From Nocardia inohanensis NBRC 100128 (lineage in GTDB: Bacteria; Actinomycetota; Actinomycetes; Mycobacteriales; Mycobacteriaceae), in assembly GCF_001612945.1 (NCBI RefSeq), contig NZ_BDBK01000002.1:186001-250000 (forward strand): a stretch of 64,000 bases of DNA, written 5' to 3'. The stretch's first letter is position 1. The number at the start of each line of letters is the position of its first letter. A model generated the notes under the pieces. The model did no database searches. It worked only from the letters and a program-made list of their open reading frames with translations, and had not been told where the DNA came from. The translations under genes were made by a program, and so were the position numbers. This document shows positions 8,512 through 18,624 of the stretch, in pieces.

Positions 8512-9378
8512 ATGGTTGTTTCGCAGCGCACCACCGTTATCACCCGGTCGGCGCGCCGGGTGACCGGTGCCCTCAAAGCGCCGGTGCGCCTGGTCGACCG
8601 AGCCGGCGACCAGATGTCGTTCTATTCGCGAGCCATCGCCTGGATTCCGCGAACCGTCGTGCATTACCGCAAGGAAGTCATGCGGCTGCTGGCCGAAGTG
8701 ACTTTCGGTTCGGGTGCCTTGGCGGTCATCGGCGGCACCATCGGCGTGATCGTCTTCATGTCGGCGTCGGTCGGCGTGGTCGTCGGATTGCAGGGCTTCA
8801 AGGCCCTCGACGCCCTCGGCTCCGGAGTGCTCACCGGCTTCCTGACCGGGTACATCAATACCCGTGAGCTCGCGCCTCTGGTTGCGGCGCTGGCGCTTTC
8901 GGCGACGGTGGGCTGTGGTTTCACCGCCCAGCTGGGCGCGATGCGGATCTCCGAGGAGATCGACGCGCTCGAGGTGATGGCGGTGCCGTCGGTGCCGTTC
9001 CTGGTCACCAGCCGCGTCATCGCCGGATTCGTCGCGGTCATTCCGCTGTACGTGGTCGGCCTGCTCGGCACATATGTGGCCTCACGATTGATCAGTATTT
9101 ATTTCAACGGTCAATCCAGCGGTTCCTACGACCACTATTTCCAACTCTTCCTGCCACCCGAGGACGTCGTCTATTCGTTCCTCAAGGTGCTGGTCTTCGC
9201 ATTCGTCATCATCCTGGTGCACTGCTACTACGGCTTCAATGCCAGTGGCGGCCCGGCGGGCGTCGGCGTGGCCGTGGGCCGCGCGGTGCGCGCCGCCATC
9301 GTGCTGATCAACGTGCTCGATTTCTTCCTGTCCCTGGCCATTTGGGGCACGACCACGACGGTGCGGGTGGCCGGATGA
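8512..9378 (+). CDS. Mce permease YrbEB
   Basis: Second MlaE-type membrane subunit, 288 residues, starting 3 bases after yrbEA. It shows five or so membrane segments, the coupling motif EEIDALEVMAVPSVPFLVTS, and the C-terminal GGPAGVGVAVGRAVR element. The ~45-residue N-terminal extension before the first hydrophobic stretch is usual for the B subunit. Its stop codon overlaps the start of mceA (ATGA), consistent with translational coupling. Confidence 0.94.
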   Translation: MVVSQRTTVITRSARRVTGALKAPVRLVDRAGDQMSFYSRAIAWIPRTVVHYRKEVMRLLAEVTFGSGALAVIGGTIGVIVFMSASVGVVVGLQGFKALDALGSGVLTGFLTGYINTRELAPLVAALALSATVGCGFTAQLGAMRISEEIDALEVMAVPSVPFLVTSRVIAGFVAVIPLYVVGLLGTYVASRLISIYFNGQSSGSYDHYFQLFLPPEDVVYSFLKVLVFAFVIILVHCYYGFNASGGPAGVGVAVGRAVRAAIVLINVLDFFLSLAIWGTTTTVRVAG

Positions 9379-10727
9379 CGAACCCCGAGCGCGTGCAGTT
9401 CTGGCGCAAGACCGAGAAGCTGCGCAGCCGGACCCTCGGCGTGCTCTTCTTCGTGGTGGTGGCGCTGTTCCTGTGGACCACCATCGCCATCTACAACAAG
9501 CAGTTCGTGGACACCGTTCGCGTCAACCTGATCACCGACACCGTCGGCAATGCCCTCACCCGCAATGCGGACGTGAAGGTGCGCGGGGTGAATGTCGGTG
9601 AGCTGCGGTCCAGTTCGTACGACGGCAAGAACGTCACGCTGGACCTGGCCATCGATCCGGCCAAGGCCGATCAGATCCCGGCGAACGTCACCGCGCGACT
9701 GCTGCCCAAGACGCTCTTCGGTGAGCGCTACATCGACCTGGTGTGGCCGGAGAACCCGAGCGGGCACCTGAGCGCGGGCATGACCCTGCACCAGGACACC
9801 ACCGGCAATGCCATCGAGGTCAGCCAGCTGCTCGACCACATCCTGCCGCTCTTGCAGGCGATTCCGCCGCAGTATCTCTCCTCCACCCTGGGCGCGCTCT
9901 CGCAGGCGTTGCAGGGGCAGGGCGCGGAGCTCGGCAAGACGGTGGACCGGCTGGACGAGATCTTCAAGCAGGTGAACACGGAACTGCCGACGTTGCAGGA
10001 GGATCTGCGGCTGTTCGCGGATGTCGCCGACACCTACTCCGATGCCGCCCCGCAGCTGGTGGACGCGCTGGACAACCTGCGCACCACCAATGCCACCATC
10101 GTGCAGAAGCGTTCGCAGATCGACACCATGCTCGCGGTGCTGACCCCCAGCTCCGCGACGCTGGCCGACTTCCTGCTCACCAACCGCGACAACATCATCG
10201 ACGTGGCGGCGGATTCGCGGCCCGCGCTGGAGGCGCTGGCCAAGTACTCGCCCGGCTACACCTGCGCGCTGAAGAACTTCGCGCAGATGAAGCCGCGCAT
10301 CGACGAATTGTTCGGCAAGGGCACGGATCTGCCGGGTTCGCGGGTGACCGTCGAGATCGTCAATACGCGCGGCCGCTACGTGCCCAATCAGGACGAGCCG
10401 CGCTGGTTCGATCCGCGTGGCGCCATGTGCATTCCGGAGTATCCGCTGAATGTCGATCCCGGCCAGTACACCAACGGGTCCGCCAATGACGGCTCCTACC
10501 AGCCGCCCAGCCGTACCCCCGGTGACATGGCCATCGGCTTGCAGCCGTCGCCGCAGTACCGGACCTACGGCCCGTACGACGTGACCACCGCCGGATCGAA
10601 GCAGGAGCAGCAGACCCTGGGCACCATCTACGGTGCGGCGCACGGTGTTTCGCCACAGCAGGTGCCGAGCTGGATCACCAAGATCGCGGCTCCGGCCTTC
10701 CGCGGCAGTGAGGTGAGCGTTCGATGA
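9375..10727 (+). CDS. Mce family protein MceA
   Basis: Substrate-binding/channel subunit of the Mce lipid importer. The 450 residues show an N-terminal membrane anchor (TLGVLFFVVVALFLWTTIAI), one MlaD/MCE beta-barrel domain (residues ~45-120, with VKVRGVNVGELRSS and LLPKTLFGERYIDL), a helical region forming the periplasmic tube, and a Pro/Gly-rich C-terminal tail with two cysteines. The frame is open from 9342, but the ATG at 9375 overlaps the preceding stop and fits the family. It also overlaps mceB by 4 bases. Confidence 0.94.
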   Translation: MTNPERVQFWRKTEKLRSRTLGVLFFVVVALFLWTTIAIYNKQFVDTVRVNLITDTVGNALTRNADVKVRGVNVGELRSSSYDGKNVTLDLAIDPAKADQIPANVTARLLPKTLFGERYIDLVWPENPSGHLSAGMTLHQDTTGNAIEVSQLLDHILPLLQAIPPQYLSSTLGALSQALQGQGAELGKTVDRLDEIFKQVNTELPTLQEDLRLFADVADTYSDAAPQLVDALDNLRTTNATIVQKRSQIDTMLAVLTPSSATLADFLLTNRDNIIDVAADSRPALEALAKYSPGYTCALKNFAQMKPRIDELFGKGTDLPGSRVTVEIVNTRGRYVPNQDEPRWFDPRGAMCIPEYPLNVDPGQYTNGSANDGSYQPPSRTPGDMAIGLQPSPQYRTYGPYDVTTAGSKQEQQTLGTIYGAAHGVSPQQVPSWITKIAAPAFRGSEVSVR

Positions 10728-11812
10728 AGGATCTGCTGCGCGGCCTCGGCGGCACGCTGACCAAGCTGATCGCGTTCATCCTGGTGACGGTCGCCGCCAC
10801 CACGGTGCTCGCGCTGACCATCGCCAATTACGGCGGCGGCGGCACCAAGTTCAATGCCCGGTTCACCGATGTGACCTCGCTGAACCCCGGTGACGAAGTG
10901 CGCATCGCGGGTGTGCGGGTCGGCAAGGTGAGCAAGGTGTCCATCGTGGACAAGCGCCTGGCCAATGTGGAATTCGAGATCACCGACCGCGATTGGCTGC
11001 CGGCCTCGACCACCGCGACCATCAAGTACCGGAACCTGGTGGGCCAGCGCTACATCGCGCTGGAGCAGGGCACCGGCCAGCAGGGGCGCAAGATCACCAA
11101 GGGCGCCACCATCCCGCTGGAGCGCACCACGCCCGCGCTGAACCTGACGGAGCTGTTCAACGGCTTCCGCCCGCTGTTCCAGACGCTGACGCCGGATGAC
11201 GTGAACAAGCTGTCCTACAACATCATTCAGGTGTTCCAGGGCGAGTCGGGCACCATCACCGAGCTGGTGCGGAACACGGCCTCGCTGACCAACAAGATCG
11301 CCGACAAGGACGCGGTGATCGGTGCGGTCATCAAGAACCTGAATGCCGTGCTCGATGCCATCAACGCACGCGACGGGCAGCTCGACCAGCTCATCGTCAA
11401 CACCGAGGCGCTGATCACCGGTCTGAACGCCGAGCGCGGCACCATCGGCTCGGCCGTCAGCTCGCTGGGCAATCTGGCCTCGGCCACCGCGGACCTGCTG
11501 GTGCCGGTGCGGCCGAACCTACAGGGCGCCATCGCGGGGCTGAACCAGCTGACCGGCACGCTCAACAGCCGCAAGGACGAGGTCGACGAGGGCCTGACCA
11601 ACCTGCCCATCAAGATGGACAAGCTGGGTCGCGCCGCCTCCTACGGTTCCTGGTTCCAGTTCTATCTGTGCGGCATCGACATCGTCGCCGGGCCGGGCCT
11701 GCCGGATGCGCAGGGCCTGAATCTGCCTGCCGCCGTGGCGAATCTGCCGACGGTCAACCAGCCGATCTACACGAACCCGGCGCCGCGCTGCCACGGGAAG
11801 GGAGGCCGCTAG
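10724..11812 (+). CDS. Mce family protein MceB
   Basis: Second MCE subunit, 362 residues. It has one N-terminal transmembrane helix (LIAFILVTVAATTVLALTIA), an MCE domain with GDEVRIAGVRVGKVSKV and YRNLVGQRYIALEQG, then a long helical region and a C-terminal segment with paired cysteines. Its start overlaps the mceA stop (ATGA), and its stop abuts mceC directly. In this family the six MceA-F proteins form a hetero-hexameric channel between the inner membrane and the mycomembrane. Confidence 0.94.
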   Translation: MKDLLRGLGGTLTKLIAFILVTVAATTVLALTIANYGGGGTKFNARFTDVTSLNPGDEVRIAGVRVGKVSKVSIVDKRLANVEFEITDRDWLPASTTATIKYRNLVGQRYIALEQGTGQQGRKITKGATIPLERTTPALNLTELFNGFRPLFQTLTPDDVNKLSYNIIQVFQGESGTITELVRNTASLTNKIADKDAVIGAVIKNLNAVLDAINARDGQLDQLIVNTEALITGLNAERGTIGSAVSSLGNLASATADLLVPVRPNLQGAIAGLNQLTGTLNSRKDEVDEGLTNLPIKMDKLGRAASYGSWFQFYLCGIDIVAGPGLPDAQGLNLPAAVANLPTVNQPIYTNPAPRCHGKGGR

Positions 11813-12820
11813 ATGGACGACCGCATTGTGCTGGGCAAGCGCAGTCCGGCATTCATGGGCGGTATCGGCCTGCTGATGGTGGTGCTGGTGACGGTGTCCG
11901 CGTTCAGCCTGGACAAGCTGCCGATCATCGGCGCCGGCACCAAGTACACCGCCGAGTTCTCCGAGGCCGCGGGGCTGAAGAAGGGCAACGAGGTGCGCAT
12001 CGCCGGCGTCAAGGTCGGCACCGTGCAGGACGTGAGCCTGGACGGCGACAAGGTGCTCGTCGGCTTCCGCACCCAGGACGCCTGGATCGGCGACGAGACC
12101 ACCGCCTCCATCCAGATCAAGACGCTGCTCGGGCAGAAGTACCTGGCGCTGGATCCCAAGGGTGCGCACGCCGCGAATCCCTCGAAGGCGATTCCGTTGT
12201 CGCGCACCGTATCTCCCTACGACGTGGTGGACGCCTTCAGCGATGCCGCCCGCAATGTCGAGGAGACCGACACCGATCAGCTGGCGCAGTCGTTCAAGGT
12301 GCTGTCGCAGGCGTTCTCCGGGACGCCGCAGGAGCTGCGCGGCTCCATCGACGGCGTGGCGCGGCTCTCGGAGTCCCTCGCCAAGCGTGACGATCAACTC
12401 AAGCAGTTGTTCGCCGCCACCAAGAAGACCTCCAAGGTGCTCGCCGATCGCAATGCCGAATTCGAGCGGCTGCTGGCCAACGGCGGACAGCTGCTGGCCG
12501 AGCTGAACGTGCGGCAGTCGGCCATCTCGCAGCTGCTCACCGGCGCGAAAACCATTGCGGCCGAACTGTCCGCGCTGGTCGCCGACAACGAGGAGCAGAT
12601 CGGCCCGGCGCTGACCAACCTGCGCAAGACCATCGAGATCCTCAACGACCATCAGGCCGATATCTCCAAGACGCTGACCCTCGCCGCCCCGTTCTACGGG
12701 CTGTACGCGAACGTGCTGGGCACCGGTCGCTGGTTCGACGCGGTGATCACCAACCTGATTCCGCCCGCGCTGCCCGAGATTCCGGGCGACCGCGCGCCGA
12801 TTCGCAAGATGGGGAGCTGA
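11813..12820 (+). CDS. Mce family protein MceC
   Basis: Third MCE subunit, 335 residues, starting at the base after the mceB stop. It has one N-terminal transmembrane helix ([20 protein letters not shown]), an MCE domain containing [19 protein letters not shown] and [12 protein letters not shown], and a long coiled helical region ([19 protein letters not shown] onward). It ends soon after the helical part, without the proline-rich tail that some MceC proteins carry. Confidence 0.93.
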   Translation: MDDRIVLGKRSPAFMGGIGLLMVVLVTVSAFSLDKLPIIGAGTKYTAEFSEAAGLKKGNEVRIAGVKVGTVQDVSLDGDKVLVGFRTQDAWIGDETTASIQIKTLLGQKYLALDPKGAHAANPSKAIPLSRTVSPYDVVDAFSDAARNVEETDTDQLAQSFKVLSQAFSGTPQELRGSIDGVARLSESLAKRDDQLKQLFAATKKTSKVLADRNAEFERLLANGGQLLAELNVRQSAISQLLTGAKTIAAELSALVADNEEQIGPALTNLRKTIEILNDHQADISKTLTLAAPFYGLYANVLGTGRWFDAVITNLIPPALPEIPGDRAPIRKMGS

Positions 12821-12822
12821 TC

Positions 12823-14082
12823 ATGGCGAAGAATCCGCTCGCCGCCATGCAGGCGTCCAGCCGGAAGAGCAAGATCACCGCGGGCGTCGTGGCCGTGGCT
12901 GTACTGCTCGCCGGCATCGCGTGGTGGGGCTTCGACAAGCTCAACACCACCACCATCACCGCCTACTTCGACAAGTCGGTCGGCATCTACGAGGGTTCGG
13001 ACGTCCGCATCCTCGGCGTGCCGGTCGGCTCGGTCAAAGAGGTGACGCCCGAGGGCGAACAGGTCAAGGTCGTCATGGATGTGGATCGTCGCTACGACAT
13101 CCCCGCCGACGCCAAGGCCGCGCAGATCACCCCGTCCGTGGTGTCGGACCGGTACATCCAGCTCGCCCCGGCGTACAAGGGCGGCCCGAAGATGGAGCGC
13201 ACCGCCACCATCCCCAAGGACCGCACCGCCACGCCCGTCGAGGTGGACCGGCTCTACAAGAGCATCGCCGAACTCTCGGATGCGCTGGGCCCCAACGGCG
13301 CCAACAAGGACGGGGCGCTGAACGAACTGGTGCGCACCTCCTCGGCGAACCTGGCCGGCAACGGTGAGGCGCTCGGCAACAGCTTCACCCAGCTCTCCAA
13401 AGCCGCCAAGGCGCTGTCGGATTCGCGCACGGACATCTTCGACACGGTGAAGAACCTCAACGAATTCGTCCGCATGCTGAGCGAGAACGACAGCCAGGTA
13501 CGGGAATTCAACACACAGCTGGCCTCGCTCTCGGGCTTCCTCGCGGGCGAGCGGCAGAACCTCGGCGATGCGCTGAGCCTGCTGTCGGTCGCGCTCGGCG
13601 ACGTGGCGCGGTTCATCGACAACAACCGGGATCTGGTGGCGTCCAACGCGGAAGCGCTGACCACGCTCACCAAGACCCTCGCCGATCAGCGCGAGGATCT
13701 GGCCAAGGCGCTGCCGCTCATCCCGACCGCGCTCAGCAACCTGATCAACGTCCACAACGGTGAGACCGGAACCCTGGACATGCGGCCCAACTTCACCGAT
13801 TTGCAGGACCCGTTCGGGGTCATCTGCAAGATGCTGGACCTGGGCAAGCTGCGGCCCGGCGATCCCAAGTTCGATGCCATCTCGGCGCAGATGCGGCCCA
13901 TCCTGGACGCCTGCACCACCATCACCGGTCAGCTCACCGCGGGCGTGAAGACGCCGTCGCTGGTGCTGCCGTTCGGCATCCTCAGCGGCGACAACATCCA
14001 GCGCAACGCGGTGCCGGGTTCGGTCCCGGGCACTCCCTCCAACCAGGAAGCGCCGTCGCAGCAGGAAGGTGGACAGCGATGA
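12823..14082 (+). CDS. Mce family protein MceD
   Basis: Fourth MCE subunit, 419 residues, beginning 2 bases after mceC. The N-terminal membrane helix ([20 protein letters not shown]) is followed by an MCE domain ([36 protein letters not shown]), then extended helices and a Gln/Pro-rich tail. Its last codons overlap mceE by 4 bases. Tight spacing through the whole array supports one transcript. Confidence 0.94.
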   Translation: MAKNPLAAMQASSRKSKITAGVVAVAVLLAGIAWWGFDKLNTTTITAYFDKSVGIYEGSDVRILGVPVGSVKEVTPEGEQVKVVMDVDRRYDIPADAKAAQITPSVVSDRYIQLAPAYKGGPKMERTATIPKDRTATPVEVDRLYKSIAELSDALGPNGANKDGALNELVRTSSANLAGNGEALGNSFTQLSKAAKALSDSRTDIFDTVKNLNEFVRMLSENDSQVREFNTQLASLSGFLAGERQNLGDALSLLSVALGDVARFIDNNRDLVASNAEALTTLTKTLADQREDLAKALPLIPTALSNLINVHNGETGTLDMRPNFTDLQDPFGVICKMLDLGKLRPGDPKFDAISAQMRPILDACTTITGQLTAGVKTPSLVLPFGILSGDNIQRNAVPGSVPGTPSNQEAPSQQEGGQR

Positions 14083-15302
14083 GCGCCAAGCGCATTCGCA
14101 CCGTCGCCGTGGCGGCCTCGCTCGGCGCGGTAACCCTGCTCGCGACCGCCTGCGGCAATGGCGCGTACAGCATTCCGCTGCCCGGCGGGCCGAACGTCGG
14201 CGACCATCCGATGCACATCAACGTGCAGTTCTCGGATGTGCTGGACCTGGTGCCGCAGTCCACCGTGAAGGTGGACGGCGTCCCGGTCGGGCGGGTCGAC
14301 AAGATCGAGCTCACCCCGGAGGGCTGGACGGCCGAGGTCAAGACCGTCGTCAACAGCGATGTGAACCTGCCGGCCAATGCCCGCGCCGAGGTGAAGCAGA
14401 CCAACCTGCTCGGTGAGAAGTTCATCGAACTCTCCGCGCCCTCGCACGATCCCTCCTCGGAGAAGCTGAAGGACGGCTCGACCATCCGGGTCGAGAACAC
14501 CCGCACCGCCACCGAGACCGAAGAGGTGCTCGGTGCGCTGTCGCTGCTGCTCAACGGCGGCGGCGTGGCGCAATTGCAGCCCATCGTGACCGAGCTGAAC
14601 AAGACCCTGGACGGGCGCGCCGACAAGGTGCGGTCGCTGCTGGAGCAGGCCAACACCCTGATCGACGGCCTGAACAAGCAGGTCGAGGACATCACCCGGG
14701 CGCTCGACGGGCTGGACAAGCTGAGCAGCCGGGTCGGGCAGCAGACCGACAAGATCGCCGGGATCCTCGACGAGCTGCCCCAGGGCATCAAGATCCTCGA
14801 CGAGCAGCGGCCGGAGCTGATCGCGCTGCTGACGCAGCTGGATCGGGTGGGGCAGGCCGGCTTCGACGTGCTCAACCACTCCAAGGACAACCTGATCACC
14901 GATCTGTCCTCGCTGCGGCCCACGCTTCAGGAGCTCGGCAAATCCGCCGACGACCTGGTCACCGCGTTCCCGTTGGTCCCGACCTATCCGTTCCCGGACG
15001 AGGCCATCAAGTCGGCGTTCGGCGGGCAGGTCAACACCTGGCTTTCGGTGGACCTGGAGATCGGCACGCTGCTGTCGAATCTCGGTGTGGGCAAACCGAA
15101 TCCGGTGTACATCCCGCCGAACGGCCGGCAGGTGAACGTGGATCCGACCAACCCGTACTACAACGGCAACGGCCCGCGTGGCGGCTGGCCCACCGTTTCG
15201 CTGCTGCCGCTGCCCAATACGGTGGTCGCGCCGGCCGCCGGCATCGGGCCCACCGATCCGCTCGGCTCCATCCTCGAGCAGCTGGGAGTGGCACCGCGAT
15301 GA
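14079..15302 (+). CDS. Mce lipoprotein MceE
   Basis: Fifth MCE subunit, which in Mce operons is the lipid-anchored member. The 407-residue precursor has a lipobox LLATAC with the modified cysteine at residue 25, replacing the membrane helix of its paralogues. The MCE domain follows ([37 protein letters not shown]), then helical repeats ([19 protein letters not shown]) and a Pro/Asn-rich end. It overlaps both mceD and mceF by 4 bases. Confidence 0.94.
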   Translation: MSAKRIRTVAVAASLGAVTLLATACGNGAYSIPLPGGPNVGDHPMHINVQFSDVLDLVPQSTVKVDGVPVGRVDKIELTPEGWTAEVKTVVNSDVNLPANARAEVKQTNLLGEKFIELSAPSHDPSSEKLKDGSTIRVENTRTATETEEVLGALSLLLNGGGVAQLQPIVTELNKTLDGRADKVRSLLEQANTLIDGLNKQVEDITRALDGLDKLSSRVGQQTDKIAGILDELPQGIKILDEQRPELIALLTQLDRVGQAGFDVLNHSKDNLITDLSSLRPTLQELGKSADDLVTAFPLVPTYPFPDEAIKSAFGGQVNTWLSVDLEIGTLLSNLGVGKPNPVYIPPNGRQVNVDPTNPYYNGNGPRGGWPTVSLLPLPNTVVAPAAGIGPTDPLGSILEQLGVAPR

Positions 15303-16537
15303 CCAAACTGGTACGCAACCAGCTGATCGCCTTCGCCGTCATCGCCGTGCTGGGCGTCGCCTTCGTCGGCGCCAAGTACGTGCGGCTGGACAATATGCTC
15401 GGCTTCGGCATGTACCACGTGAAGGTACAGATGCCGCAGACCGCGAACCTGTCCAAGGGCGCGGAGGTCACCTACCGCGGCGTGCCCGTCGGACGGGTCG
15501 GGGATCTGGAGATCTCCTCCGACGGCGTGGTCGTCACCCTCGACATGGACTCCGGCGCGCCCAAGGTGCCCGCGAGCGCGAAGGCCGTGGTGGCCAACCG
15601 ATCCGCCATCGGTGAGCAGTACGTGGATCTGCTGCCCGACAACAACAACTCGCCGTATCTCAAGGACGGTTCGGTGATCGTCGGCGCCACGCTGCCGATC
15701 CCGGTGGAGGAATTGCTCTCCAGCGTCGACCATTTCGTCGCCACCACCGACCTCGCGGCGCTCAGCACCACGGTGACCGAGCTCGGCAAGGCGTTCAACG
15801 GGCAGGGCGACAATCTCAAGGTGCTGGTGGACTCGCTCAACAAGTTCACCCAGACCGGCATCGAGAACCTGCCACAGACCCTGGCCCTGATCCGCAATGC
15901 CCGGACCGCGCTGAACACGCAATCCGAGCAGTCCTCGTCCATCCGCACCTTCAGCGACGGCCTGGACAAGCTGACCGCGCAGTTGCGCTCCAACGATCCG
16001 GATATCCGGCGGTTGATCGGCACCTCCACCGATGCCGGCGATCAGCTCCAGCGGCTGCTCCAGGAGAGCGGTCCGGCCCTGACCCAGGACCTGACCAACC
16101 TGCGCGCCCTGCTGCTCACCGTCTCGCCGAAGTTCTACGCCTTCGGACCGGTGCTCCAGATGCTGCCGCTGCTGTCCATCGGCGCGTCGGCCACCGCTCC
16201 CGGTGACGGCACCACCCACTTCGGGCTGGTGCTGGAGACCAACAACCCGCCGGCTTGCACGGTCGGTTACGAGGGCACCCAGGCGATCCTGGCTCAGGAG
16301 AAGGCGCGCAACCCCAATTTCGACGATTCGCGCGACGACTTCCCGTTCAATACCGAAGCCAAATGCGCTGTGCCGCAAGGCAGTGAGACCGCCGTCCGCG
16401 GCGGCGCGCGCGCCGAACTGGCCGATCCGTCGGTTCCGCAGCCGTGGGACGACAAGCCCAAGTACGACCCCGAGAAGCTGAATCTGAACCCGGTCGCCAC
16501 CCAGCTGGCGACCCTCATGGGCGTCACCCCGAAGTGA
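15299..16537 (+). CDS. Mce family protein MceF
   Basis: Sixth MCE subunit, 412 residues. Short N-terminal membrane helix (LIAFAVIAVLGVAFVGAKYV), MCE domain with GAEVTYRGVPVGRVGDLEI and VANRSAIGEQYVDLLPD, then the helical tube region and a C-terminal domain with cysteines and a Lys/Pro-rich end. It completes the A-F set. The substrate cannot be read from sequence; characterised mycobacterial systems import cholesterol (Mce4) or fatty acids (Mce1). Confidence 0.94.
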   Translation: MTKLVRNQLIAFAVIAVLGVAFVGAKYVRLDNMLGFGMYHVKVQMPQTANLSKGAEVTYRGVPVGRVGDLEISSDGVVVTLDMDSGAPKVPASAKAVVANRSAIGEQYVDLLPDNNNSPYLKDGSVIVGATLPIPVEELLSSVDHFVATTDLAALSTTVTELGKAFNGQGDNLKVLVDSLNKFTQTGIENLPQTLALIRNARTALNTQSEQSSSIRTFSDGLDKLTAQLRSNDPDIRRLIGTSTDAGDQLQRLLQESGPALTQDLTNLRALLLTVSPKFYAFGPVLQMLPLLSIGASATAPGDGTTHFGLVLETNNPPACTVGYEGTQAILAQEKARNPNFDDSRDDFPFNTEAKCAVPQGSETAVRGGARAELADPSVPQPWDDKPKYDPEKLNLNPVATQLATLMGVTPK

Positions 16538-16589
16538 TGATGCCCGCAGCCCGAGCGTTACTACGCGGAGAGGACAGTATGGTGGCGGC

Positions 16590-17423
16590 GTGAGCCAGCA
16601 AAAGGACAGCGAACTGGGGGAGAACCCGGATCAGCCGACGGAGACGACGGCGCCCGCGAACGAAACCAGCACCGCCGGACCCGATGCCGAGGCTCAGTCG
16701 CAGACGGCCGCGCCGTCCCTGGAGAAGACCGCCGCGCCCGATCCGGCACCCGAGCGGGAGGTCGCGAAGCCGGCCGCAGCCGTAAAGTCCGAATCGGCGA
16801 AGTCCGCACCCGCGGCGGGCGCGGTCGATTCCGGCGTCAAGCAGGCCGTCACCATCGGCGCGATCGCGGTGGCCGTGGTCGCCGCCGTCGCCGCCGCCTG
16901 GTTCGGCGGCACCTGGATCGTCGGCGGGCTGATGCACGACCGCCCGCGCGCCCAGGCCCGCGACGCCGCGCTCACCGACGCCCGGCAGGCCGCCATCAAC
17001 CTGATGACCTTCGACCCCAACAATGTCGACGGCTCGCTCCAGAACATGATCTCCTCCACCACCGGTCAGCTGCACGATGAGCAGACCAAGGATCTGGAAT
17101 CACTGAAGCAGCAGGTCACCGAGGCCAAGACGAATATGCAGTCGACCGTCGAAGGCGCGACGCTGACCTCTTTGAACAGCGAACTCGACCACGCCTCGGC
17201 CTATGTCGTGCTGCGCATCAACCGCAGCTGGCCCGGCGGCCAGCCCGCCGCCTTCCGGCAGTCCTGGTCCCTGGACATGGTGAAGGTCGGCGACACCTGG
17301 AAGGCCGAGAAGGCCCAGAACCTCGGCAATCCGGTGGCATTGGACTCCGGTGCGCTGCAACAGAACGGCGCGCCCGCCACCCCGGCACCGTCGACCACCG
17401 CCAACCCGGCCCCCGGCAACTAG
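16590..17423 (+). CDS. Mce-associated membrane protein 1
   Basis: A 277-residue protein following mceF by 52 bases. The first ~85 residues are a disordered Pro/Ala/Glu-rich cytoplasmic segment. One transmembrane helix follows (AVTIGAIAVAVVAAVAAAWF), then an extracytoplasmic alpha/beta domain of the Mam type (DARQAAINLMTFDPNNVDGS to VVLRINRSW) and a Pro/Ala tail. Proteins of this kind end most actinobacterial mce operons and are thought to stabilise the importer. Start is GTG. It precedes a second protein of the same build. Confidence 0.88.
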   Translation: MSQQKDSELGENPDQPTETTAPANETSTAGPDAEAQSQTAAPSLEKTAAPDPAPEREVAKPAAAVKSESAKSAPAAGAVDSGVKQAVTIGAIAVAVVAAVAAAWFGGTWIVGGLMHDRPRAQARDAALTDARQAAINLMTFDPNNVDGSLQNMISSTTGQLHDEQTKDLESLKQQVTEAKTNMQSTVEGATLTSLNSELDHASAYVVLRINRSWPGGQPAAFRQSWSLDMVKVGDTWKAEKAQNLGNPVALDSGALQQNGAPATPAPSTTANPAPGN

Positions 17424-17436
17424 GAGGGAGCGATCC

Positions 17437-18129
17437 ATGGCCAACAAACGACCCGTCAATCGCGTCACCTCCAAGCGCCGCCCGGCCGCCCAGCGCAGCT
17501 CCGGCCGCGTCGGCGGAACGACCGCGCGCCCGAACCAGCGGCAGTCCGAGAACACCGCTCCGCAGTCCGCGGGCGCCAAGCTCCGGACGCCGAAGAACGC
17601 TTCCCGCCCGGCCGCTCGCCGGCGCTCGTCCGCAAGCTTCTGGCAGACCTGGCGCGTCGCGCTGTGCTGCGGGCTCGCGGCCGTCGCGCTGGCGGTGCTG
17701 GCCATCGTCGGCTTCCTGCGCCCCGGCGTGGACGACGGCAATCTGGCCTACGTCGACAACTCCGCCACCGATGAGGTGAAAGCGGCCGCCCAGCACGCCC
17801 TGACGACGCTGTACGGCTACAAGGCCAAGGACATCGACAAGTTCAAGGACAGCGCGCGGACGGTCCTCACCGGCCAGATGCTGGCCGATCTGGACAAGTA
17901 CGCCGACACCGGCCTGGACGTGATCAAGCAGACCTCCACCGACACCCAGGTCACCACCGACCCGCTGGGCGTCACCCTGCTCACCGAAGATCGCGCCGAA
18001 CTGCTGGTCAACCTCAATATCTCGGCGGTCAAGAACGGCAGTCCGCAGGCCCTGGCCGCGGGTCCGATCGTGCTGCGCATGCAGAAGGTCGACGGCAAGT
18101 GGCTGGCCTCGGAGATCGCCGACAAGTAG
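17437..18129 (+). CDS. Mce-associated membrane protein 2
   Basis: A 230-residue protein built like its upstream neighbour: a basic, Arg/Ala/Ser-rich N-terminus of ~70 residues, one transmembrane helix (LCCGLAAVALAVLAIVGFLR), and an extracytoplasmic domain (ATDEVKAAAQHALTTLYGYK to VDGKWLASEIADK). The ATG at 17437 is chosen over an upstream open frame because GGAGGGAG lies 6 bases before it. It is the likely last gene of the mce operon; a large spacer and the rpoB promoter follow. Confidence 0.87.
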   Translation: MANKRPVNRVTSKRRPAAQRSSGRVGGTTARPNQRQSENTAPQSAGAKLRTPKNASRPAARRRSSASFWQTWRVALCCGLAAVALAVLAIVGFLRPGVDDGNLAYVDNSATDEVKAAAQHALTTLYGYKAKDIDKFKDSARTVLTGQMLADLDKYADTGLDVIKQTSTDTQVTTDPLGVTLLTEDRAELLVNLNISAVKNGSPQALAAGPIVLRMQKVDGKWLASEIADK

Positions 18130-18624
18130 TCGCCGTCGTGCCCGGTACGAGGGCATTTCGCGACGTCCGCTCGTGATCTTGCACTGGGACAGTGGATCTC
18201 GCGTTTTGTCAACTCGGGCCGCCACTTGACGAGTTTCGCTCCAGCCGTCACGCTATTCACAACAGCGGCGGCTGTCACAGGGGACCAGACGCCGACGGTG
18301 ACTGGGAAGCGCAGCCAGCGGACCCCGGGATCGCGTCGGATTACGGTGTGAAATCCGCCACATAACACCCGGCGCGCCGGTCATTGCAGGTGACGCGAGC
18401 GGTGGTACTTTGACACCCCCTGGGGTATGGGTGTAATTTTGGACGTTGCGCTGGCTGCCTCCTGTCCACACCTCGATCGCTACGACGAAAGTTCCACCTT
18501 CCGGTGTTACTTCCGCTGTTGCCTGTTCGGGCTTCGTTCGGGTCGTAACCAGCGGAATTCGTAGCAGACAAGCGACGGTCGCGGACCACCACGCGACGCG
18601 CGTTAGGTGCTGGAAGGACGCATC
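18130..18624 (+). promoter_or_regulatory. rpoB upstream region with promoter
   Basis: This 495-base spacer holds no gene. TTGACA (18410-18415) and TAATTT (18434-18439), 18 bases apart, make a good SigA-type promoter and predict an untranslated leader of about 180 bases before rpoB. No terminator for the mce operon stands out in the left half. The region is less GC-rich around 18420-18500. Confidence 0.65.
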
